From assembly GCA_020444045.1 (NCBI GenBank), contig JAHLLS010000007.1, forward strand, positions 162,021 through 226,020: DNA of 64,000 nucleotides. The letters run 5' to 3'. Positions within the stretch are counted from its first letter, which is position 1; each line of letters opens with the position of its first letter. The stretch comes from Deltaproteobacteria bacterium. Its GTDB lineage: Bacteria; Desulfobacterota; Desulfobacteria; Desulfobacterales; UBA5852. Position numbers and translations under genes: made by a program. Shown piece after piece: positions 44,166 to 51,600 of the stretch. The notes under the pieces are model-generated. The model saw only the letters and a program-made list of their open reading frames with translations, was not told where the DNA came from and ran no database searches.

Positions 44166-44759
44166 TCAATGCGGTTCTTCGATCGTGATGGCTTTGGCAC
44201 AGCAAGTGCCGGCCGCCTCACAATCCCCCTTCCCCTTTTGGGCGCCACAGCAGGCCGTGTTGTCGCCATCTTTCGAATGATGACGGCCATGTCCCGTCGG
44301 AATACCAGCCTGGACGACGCTGTCACCGCCATTGTTGCCGTCACGATAGGTTTGAATGGCACTTAAAAGCGCTTTCACCGACAGTTGAATGCAATGGTGT
44401 TTTTTAACCGGGATTTCTTCCAGAAAATTGAACACGTCACCGTCGTTGAGGGCCAGCGCTTCATCAATGGTCTTACCCCGGACAAGATCACCGGCGGCCA
44501 TCGCTGCGGATATCGAACCCGGGCATCCCATAATCTGGTATTTGACATCCGCGATACAACCATTTTCGATTTTCAGATAGACCTTGATCGTGTCACCACA
44601 CGTCCCGGTCATTTCAGAAACTTGGTCGGCGTCTTCAATAATTCCCAGGTGAGGTGTCTCCAAATAATAGCTGACCGCCTTATCGGAATAGCCGGCATCA
44701 CGCAGCATTGACCGCATCGTTGCCGTGTCACGGACCTGACCCGCCTGCTCTTTTCCCAT
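44166..44759 (-). CDS. NifU-like iron-sulfur cluster assembly scaffold
   Basis: A 197-aa protein starting at the ATG at 44759 (GGAGG ribosome site, 5 nt before). The IscU/NifU-type domain (about residues 15-130) shows the three cluster-binding cysteines: TGTCGDTIKVYL, YQIMGCPGSISAAMAAGDLVRGKT and IPVKKHHCIQLSVKALLSAI. This is the short NifU N-domain form often found in anaerobes without a NifS neighbour. The C-terminal tail (about 150-197) is rich in His, Gly and Cys (HGRHHSKDGDN, CCGAQKGKGDCEAAGTCC) and may bind metal. It should transiently hold [2Fe-2S] or [4Fe-4S] clusters and transfer them. A strong candidate promoter and alternating repeats lie upstream. Confidence 0.87.
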   Translation of the reverse strand: MGKEQAGQVRDTATMRSMLRDAGYSDKAVSYYLETPHLGIIEDADQVSEMTGTCGDTIKVYLKIENGCIADVKYQIMGCPGSISAAMAAGDLVRGKTIDEALALNDGDVFNFLEEIPVKKHHCIQLSVKALLSAIQTYRDGNNGGDSVVQAGIPTGHGRHHSKDGDNTACCGAQKGKGDCEAAGTCCAKAITIEEPH

Positions 44760-44884
44760 ACTATCCTCCACCCAATAAATTGGACCGTCGCAATCCGAAG
44801 CTTACGCGTTCGATCACCGGACCCGCCCGATTAACGTTCACGTTGACCGGGCCTTGCAATATATATCCGGTTTATTTCGAAACG

Positions 44885-44985
44885 TTATCTAATAGAAAAA
44901 CACGCCCTGCTTGTCAAGCAATCCTTTAGATAATCCGTTCGATATCTAACCTGTTTGTTTTTTTAAAAAAACTGTGATTAGATAT
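44885..44985. promoter_or_regulatory. four alternating TTAGATA half-sites in the NifU-like / exported-protein divergent region
   Basis: TTATCTAA (44885-44892) with its exact complement TTAGATAA (44926-44933), and ATATCTAA (44942-44949) with TTAGATAT (44978-44985). Between the last two is a 16-bp T/A palindrome (44957-44972). The first half-site overlaps the -10 of the leftward promoter. This looks like an operator array for a dimeric regulator. Confidence 0.5.
44889..44917 (-). promoter_or_regulatory. candidate promoter for the NifU-like gene
   Basis: On the minus strand, TTGACA (44917-44912), a 17-nt spacer and TATTAG (44894-44889), about 130 bp upstream of the ATG. The -35 is consensus. 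Confidence 0.5.
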
Positions 44986-45043
44986 GGGCAATATATCATA
45001 ATGCCTTCGTATCGTTTTCCAACCCTTAACAAGGAGATTCTGC

Positions 45044-45709
45044 ATGAACAAACCGACCACCAACATCATTCTGATCTGTCTGCTGGGGCTCTGTATTGGC
45101 TTGCCATCGATCGCTTTCGGATACGGTGGCGGAGGTGGCGGCGAAACCACTGACCTTTTCGATTCAATGGGGCCGAGTTCCAGTGGGGGAGTCAGTTGGG
45201 CGCCCAATCCAAATGGCGCCGACGTCATGGGCTCTTCCGTCTGGGATGGACGTCCCGAGAACATCCAGCATGGCCCCTACCAGCCGGACAAAGCCGTCGA
45301 GGATGCCGAGGCGGAGCTTCTTAGCGGTTTCCAGTCCGGCAATTACACTGCCGGTCAGGTCAAGGAACAACTGGAATGGGCCCAGCGCGTGGGCATCAAG
45401 CTCTCCCCCCAGGCCCTGCATGTTCTCAATCAGATCAACAAGCCCCCCACACCGACATCAAGTGCTTCTTCATCTTCTAATGATAAGCAGAATGAGAAAG
45501 CAGCAGAGGCCATAAACATTCTTAACGCTTTGTCTCAAGCTGTCCAAAATAAAGGGTCAAAGTCTGATATCGAAAGGGCGATTTTAGGGGCCGTCGCAGA
45601 AAACAAATGGAATAAACTCAAAGATAAACCCGAGAACAAGGGGAAATCCGATGCCCAGATCACCTTCGACTTATTGAACAAAGGGTTAAATAAACTTTTC
45701 GGAAAATGA
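45044..45709 (+). CDS. exported protein of unknown function (Gly-rich N-terminus)
   Basis: A 221-aa protein with a signal peptide (about residues 1-26, IILICLLGLCIGLPSIAFG) followed by YGGGGGGETTD and a Ser/Gly-rich stretch. The rest is helical and charged (GFQSGNYTAGQVKEQLEWAQRVGIKLSPQALHVLNQI, then ILNALSQAVQNKGSKSDIERAILGAVAENKW). No family is recognised. Ribosome site AAGGAG is strong. Codon use becomes AT-richer in its second half than in neighbouring genes. It heads a run of three exported proteins (45044-48578) that may be one transcription unit. Confidence 0.6.
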   Translation: MNKPTTNIILICLLGLCIGLPSIAFGYGGGGGGETTDLFDSMGPSSSGGVSWAPNPNGADVMGSSVWDGRPENIQHGPYQPDKAVEDAEAELLSGFQSGNYTAGQVKEQLEWAQRVGIKLSPQALHVLNQINKPPTPTSSASSSSNDKQNEKAAEAINILNALSQAVQNKGSKSDIERAILGAVAENKWNKLKDKPENKGKSDAQITFDLLNKGLNKLFGK

Positions 45710-45813
45710 AATGCGAGGGGGGCCAATATGGTTAACCGCCCGATGACGATTTCACTTCTTCTCGGTTTTTTGTTCGTTCTTGCGAACATACGGATGCTAT
45801 CAAGGAGTAACCT

Positions 45814-46848
45814 ATGAAAAGGAACCTGGTCATTGTCTGTTTCTGTATCATGACGTTAGCGGTCACCAGCTGCATGAAAAACAGCCCTTCGATTTCTTTT
45901 ACCCCATCGTCCGGAGCCTTCACAGCCCAGAACGCGTCGGATTTGGCGCCGGTCTCAGCACTGGCAATCCAACTTGACCGGCTGGCCAAAGAAACCGTCC
46001 TTCCCATCACCCCTTATATCAACACCACCCCATCGACCATCGATATTGAGAACCGGAACGAGTCCCATGAGTGGTTCGACCGAAACATTGTCATCATGGA
46101 ATTAAACCTCGACACGGAGGGCGTTTTCAGCCAACGGATGCTGGTGGAGGCGGTCGACCGAATGGGGCGGATCGACCTTCGGGACGACCGAATTGCCTAC
46201 CATGTCAGGTCGGCCAGCCCGGAAGAAGCCGTCACCATTGCCGGCAAAATCGGACAGTATATCAACAGAAGGAATATCAACCGTTTGTCAGAAAGCGAGA
46301 AGGCCGCCTTTAAAAATTTTCTCAAAGAACTCCAGCAGGACTGCGGACTGACGCCGGACGGCATATTCGGGCGGAAGACGGCTGACTGCATGGGCAGGGA
46401 GTCGAGCGTGATCGACATTCACGGACTCACCAGCAAAATCGTCTATCCTGCAACGCCGCGCCATGCAGCCTACGTGGTTCCCAAGACCGTCGTCGATAAA
46501 GCCCCCCAGACCTACTACAATGGCTTTGACAGCCTTGAAACCGTCAAACAGAATGCCGTCGAACCGAAGGCATTTGCCGACATGGCAACCGAGGGCACCG
46601 GTTTTGTGGCATTTGTCTATTTCTTCGACCGGGTCGATCCCCATAAGCCGCTATGCTTGCAAATCGGCTGTTATCAGAAAAAGTCCTCCGGCACAGCCGG
46701 CCAGCAGTGGCATGCGGCCCCTGGGAAATGGCCTGTGGTGGTGGAGACCTTTACGATCGACAAGGCCTCCAAGGGATCTCTCTACCTGAATATTTTCATT
46801 AAGGATGGCCGGTCCAACCGATGCATTTCAAGCCATCGTCTCCAATAA
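45814..46848 (+). CDS. lipoprotein with a peptidoglycan-binding-like segment
   Basis: A 344-aa lipoprotein with lipobox in VTSCMKNS (about residues 16-23, hydrophobic signal FCIMTLAVTSC). The middle has FKNFLKELQQDCGLTPDGIFGRKTADCM (about 170-197), which resembles the helical repeat of peptidoglycan-binding domains (the pattern LQ-x-x-x-GL-x-x-DGIFG-x-KT). The C-terminal part is beta-rich (VFKYFFDRVDPHKPLCLQIGCYQ-like segments). A clear AAGGAG ribosome site precedes the ATG. It is 105 bp after the previous exported protein and overlaps the next gene by 28 bp, so the trio is probably cotranscribed. Function unknown; it may anchor the group to the cell wall. Confidence 0.7.
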   Translation: MKRNLVIVCFCIMTLAVTSCMKNSPSISFTPSSGAFTAQNASDLAPVSALAIQLDRLAKETVLPITPYINTTPSTIDIENRNESHEWFDRNIVIMELNLDTEGVFSQRMLVEAVDRMGRIDLRDDRIAYHVRSASPEEAVTIAGKIGQYINRRNINRLSESEKAAFKNFLKELQQDCGLTPDGIFGRKTADCMGRESSVIDIHGLTSKIVYPATPRHAAYVVPKTVVDKAPQTYYNGFDSLETVKQNAVEPKAFADMATEGTGFVAFVYFFDRVDPHKPLCLQIGCYQKKSSGTAGQQWHAAPGKWPVVVETFTIDKASKGSLYLNIFIKDGRSNRCISSHRLQ

Positions 46849-48578
46849 GCCGCGCATGCGGACCGATATCCGGCCGTTGCTTGGAGCCAAGGTTCCTTTC
46901 AGCGATTTGGCTGGCCGTGATCCTCATTATGGCGGCATGCACCGTTACAGGCAGGCCGCCTTTCGAGAGAACGGATTCGACCTATCGTTACCAGGGCAGC
47001 GTCATTCGTTGCCTCGGGCAGACGGAGGCTCACCGAGTTATCCAGGCGGTCCTTACGGATACCGGCCGTAATGATGCTCTGGCTGAACTGGATATCCTGA
47101 ATCCTTATCACGGCGCCGTCTTCCCCCTGGACATGGCATCGCCGGATATCACCTGGAAAGACGATCGAGCCCAGATGTGGCTGGTTTGTGTGTCCTTTCA
47201 CGAACAAAGCAACGTGGTCTGTATGCTGACAGACCGAACCTGCTGGACACCCGACCAGCCCACCTGGGAACAGGTTAAGGCCAACGCCGGCCAAAAGGAT
47301 GCCTGGGTCACCATTTACGGCCTCGCTCCGGAAAACCCGGTTCGCATTGTTTCCCGGAATGCCATCTGCATCCGCATGTCGCAGGACCGGGTAGAGGCGC
47401 CGGTATTTTTCCAACACATGCCCCTGCCGTTCGCCCATGCTGCCCGGCATCCGGAACTGTCCCAATGGCGCATCGGAAATATCGCCGCCTACACCCCTGC
47501 CCCGGTCGTCATGGAAAATCTTCCTGTGTGCGGCAACTGCCATGGGTTCTCTTCAGACGGCAAGCTGTTCGGTATGGACATGGATATCCATGAAGACAAA
47601 GGTGCCTATGTCATAGCGGAAGTTACCGACCCGATAGATATTTCAAAACAAAATTTCATCTCCTGGAATGATTTTCAACGCACCAGGCCGAACAGCAGCA
47701 TGGGTCTGTTTTCACGGATTTCCCCCGACAAGCAAACCGTGATCAGCACCGTAAAAGAAACGTCTTTCTTTACCATGATCCCGGATATCGACTATTCCCA
47801 GTTCTTTTTTCCCATCAAAGGGCAGATCGCCGGCTATGACCGCCGGGAAAAACGCTTTTTCTCCTTGAAAGGTGCTGACGAACCCGGCTACGTGCAAACC
47901 TGTCCCGCCTGGCACCCGGACGGTCAAACGATTGTCTTTGCCCGGACCAGGCATGACCCCCGTCTGATCGACACCATCGGAGACCGCGGCTATATCAGCA
48001 TTGATCCCCATGTCCGGATCGAAGACTTGAATCGGCTATACCGGATTCAATTTGACCTTTACACGGTGCCGTTCAACAAGGGCAAGGGCGGCAAAGCCAT
48101 TCCCCTGGCCGGGGCCAGCCACAACGGCAAAAGCAACTATTTCCCCCGCTATTCGCCTGACGGCAAATGGATTGTTTTCACCCAGAGCGATACCGGCCTG
48201 GCCATCCAGCCCTCCAGCCGGCTCTGCATCATCCCTGCCGAAGGGGGCAAAGCCCGGCCTCTGGCATGCAACACACCGGTGATGAACTCCTGGCACAGCT
48301 GGTCCCCGAACGGAAAATGGCTGGTCTTTTCTTCCAAGGTCAACACACCCTATACGCAACTCTTTTTAACCCACATCGATGCCAAGGGAAAAGCAAGCGT
48401 ACCCGTTTTGCTGTCCCGGTTCAGTTCTGAAACACGTGCCTGCCTGGTACCGGAATTTGTCAATATCCGCCCGGAAGATTTCCCCGAATTTACAGTCCGT
48501 GACCTGACATCCCCCTCAAAACCCTTCAACACGCCAGGTACTAACCATTCCCCTATTGAACTGTCACGTCAAAGATAG
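46821..48578 (+). CDS. WD40-like (PD40/TolB-type) beta-propeller lipoprotein with a single CxxCH haem motif
   Basis: A 585-aa protein. Near the N-terminus a hydrophobic stretch (about residues 27-40, FLSAIWLAVILIMAAC) ends in an apparent lipobox (MAAC). The true start may be the TTG at 46881, which would put the signal at the N-terminus; the ATG overlaps the upstream gene. The N-terminal half contains one c-type haem motif, CGNCHGFSSDGKLFGMDMD (about 237-255). The rest is repeated PD40-type units (PAWHPDGQTIVFAR, PRYSPDGKWIVFTQS, HSWSPNGKWLVFSSK), as in TolB-like propellers. It is probably periplasmic and could sense or shuttle electrons. It may act with the two exported proteins upstream. 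Confidence 0.78.
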   Translation: MHFKPSSPISRACGPISGRCLEPRFLSAIWLAVILIMAACTVTGRPPFERTDSTYRYQGSVIRCLGQTEAHRVIQAVLTDTGRNDALAELDILNPYHGAVFPLDMASPDITWKDDRAQMWLVCVSFHEQSNVVCMLTDRTCWTPDQPTWEQVKANAGQKDAWVTIYGLAPENPVRIVSRNAICIRMSQDRVEAPVFFQHMPLPFAHAARHPELSQWRIGNIAAYTPAPVVMENLPVCGNCHGFSSDGKLFGMDMDIHEDKGAYVIAEVTDPIDISKQNFISWNDFQRTRPNSSMGLFSRISPDKQTVISTVKETSFFTMIPDIDYSQFFFPIKGQIAGYDRREKRFFSLKGADEPGYVQTCPAWHPDGQTIVFARTRHDPRLIDTIGDRGYISIDPHVRIEDLNRLYRIQFDLYTVPFNKGKGGKAIPLAGASHNGKSNYFPRYSPDGKWIVFTQSDTGLAIQPSSRLCIIPAEGGKARPLACNTPVMNSWHSWSPNGKWLVFSSKVNTPYTQLFLTHIDAKGKASVPVLLSRFSSETRACLVPEFVNIRPEDFPEFTVRDLTSPSKPFNTPGTNHSPIELSRQR

Positions 48579-48660
48579 TAAGTGATTTTGTTTTGGAATT
48601 AACCCCGTTTGCGGTTCGCCGGGCCGTTAGGCACGATCTCTCGGCATCGTCAGATGAATA

Positions 48661-51600
48661 ATGGATAATCACCAATTTGCCCCCATCGCCATTGTCGGCG
48701 CCGGCGGGATTTTTCCCGGCGCACCGGACCTTCCGACCTTCTGGCAAAATATCGTCAATCGCCGGAGTGCCATCGTACCGATACCCGCAGAACGCTGGCC
48801 GGTGTCCCGGGACCACGTCTATTCCGCTGCCGGAGAACCAGATAAAGCCCGCTCGCTGAACGCCGGCCTTATTCAGGACCTGCCTTTTCAAACTGGCGAC
48901 GGCCCTTTTCCACCCGACATCATGTCCGGACTGGATCCCATGCACCATCTGGTGCTGTCGGCCGGACGATCAGCCTGGCACGACTGCCAATACGACCCAC
49001 TGGATCCGGCACGGGTGGATGTGGTTCTGGCGGCCATTGCCCTGCCCACCGAATCGGCCTCCCGCCTGACGCGCCAAGTGCTCCAGCAGGCCGCCCAAAA
49101 CAAACTATTCCCAGAAGCATCCCGTCATCTCTCCGCTGAACTGTCTCTCCAGGAGGCCATGGCCAGCGGCGTCACCTCCTTGCCGGCCTCCCTTCTTGGC
49201 GCCGCCCTCGGACTTGGCGGGAGCACGCTGACCCTGGACGCCGCCTGCGCCTCATCCCTTTTCGCGATCAAGCTGGCCTGCGATGCCCTGCAGGCCGGAA
49301 AAGCAGATGCCGTGCTGGCCGGCGGGGTGGCCCGCCCCGATACGCTCTATACCCAGATCGGGTTTACGCAGCTGCAGGCCCTGTCCCACTCCGGACGGTG
49401 CGCCCCCTTCGACCGCTCGGCAGACGGACTCGTGGTGGGGGAAGGATGTGGTTTGGTGGTTCTGAAACGCTTGGAGGATGCGCTTCGGCATGGCGACCGG
49501 ATCTATGCCCTAGTCCGCGCGACAGGCCTTTCCAACGACCGGCGTGGCAATCTTCTGGCACCGGATACCGAAGGCCAGGTGCGGGCCATGCAGGCGGCCT
49601 ATGCCGCAGCTGGATGGCAGCCGTCGGATATCGACCTGATCGAATGCCACGGCGCCGCCACCCCGGTGGGCGATGCCACCGAACTCCGAAGCCTGAACGC
49701 CCTCTGGGGGGAAGACGGCTGGCGCCCAGGCCAATGCGCCATCGGATCCATCAAATCCATGATCGGCCATTTGCTCACGGCCGCCGGCGCGGCCGGGTTG
49801 ATTAAAGTGCTGCTGGGCATCCAGCACCAAACCCTGCCCCCGTCTCTCAATTTCCAGGAACCGTCTCCGGACAGTCCGCTGCCCGACAGCCCCTTTCATG
49901 TTCAAACCGCGCCCGCCCCCTGGCAGCCGCGCGGCGCCGGCACACCCCGCCGGGCTGCTGTCAGCGCCTTTGGCTTCGGGGGGATCAACGCCCACGTGCT
50001 GTTGGAAGAGTGGCCGTCTTCTGCCGGGAGATCCACCACCGCGTCACGTCCCGACCCGGTCATCATCACCGGCACCGATAAACCAATTGAAGATCCCGTT
50101 GCGGTGGTCGGTATGGAAGCCTTTTTCGGCACCGCCCGCGGCCTGGCATCGTTCCGGGAAACCATCTTCAAGGGCCAGTCGGTCTTCCGGCCGCCATCCC
50201 ACCGTCGCTGGAAGCACTGCGACGACATCCTGCAGCACTATCTCCAACGGGAAACCCCCCTGCCTGGCGGCTTTCTGGACGATTTCCAAATCGATCTGGC
50301 CGATTTCCGTATCCCTCCCAAAGAGATCCCCGATATCCTGCCCCAGCATTTGCTGATGCTCAAGGTGGCAGGGGCGGCCATGATCGATGCCGGCCAACAC
50401 GCGGACATCGATCCCATCCGCATGGGATGCGTGATTGGCATTGAATTCGACCTGGAGGACACCAATTTCCATCTCCGCTGGGATGCGCACCTTGTCGCCG
50501 AACAGTGGAATACGCGTTACGCCCTGGGGCTCTCCCCGGCGCAAATCGATAGCTGGGCCAAGGCCCTGGCAGACATGGCATCCCCGCCCCTGACCCACAC
50601 CCGCACCCTGGGGTCCCTGGGCAGCCTGATTGCCAGCCGGATTGCACGGGAATTTCACTTCGGAAGCCCCAGTTTCATCGTTTCCGCCGATGCCGTTTCC
50701 GGTTTGCAGGCCCTCTCGATCGCCACCCGCATGTTGAACCGTCATGAGGTCGACCAGATGCTGGTGGGGGCCGTGGATCTTCCCGGCGATCTGCGGCGGT
50801 TGATCAAAACCGACCGCCTGGCATCCTTGGCCAAAGGCAACGTCTCCCACAACTTGGATCGGCGGGCCGACGGCACTCTTCCCGGGGAGGGCGCCACCGC
50901 CGTCGTTCTCAAGCGCTTGACCGATGCCCGAAGAGACAGCGACCGCATCTATGCCGTTATTCGCGGATTCGGGAGTGTGCGACAGGGAAATCCTTTTGAA
51001 GACGATCAGCGGGCCGACACCAGCATCCGAGCGCTGTCCGCGGGCCTCGCGGATGCCGCCATCCCGCCGGAGAGCATCGGTTATCTGGAAACCCACGGCA
51101 GCGGCCATCCACGCCATGACCGGGCGGAATACCAGGCCATCAGCACCGTTTTCGGACCGTCGTGTCCCCCTCCCGCCATCGGCACCGCCAAGGCCTGTAT
51201 CGGCCATGCCGGCGCCGCGGCCGGTCTTGCAAGCCTGGTCAAGACGGTGCTCTGCCTTCACGACCAGACCATCGCCGCGATGCCCGGTTACCAAGCCCCC
51301 CCAGAGGCAGCTGACATTCCCGATTTCGTTCATGTGCCTGCACAAACGGTTTCCTGGCCAGCCAGCCGGTCAAATATCCCCCGACGGGCTTGCCTGAATA
51401 CCATCAGCGATGAAGGTCATGCCATGTCGGTCGTTCTGGAGGAAGCACCGGCCCCAGACCGTGCCATTCTCCAGGCCGTGACAGCGAACAAGGAGGCTTC
51501 CCGCCGCAAGGCGCACCCCGTTACCATCGTATGCGGCGGCTTGGCCCTGGAACCCCCACAGCCGCCCGGATACGGGAATACCGTCCGCCGCCCGGCGGCC

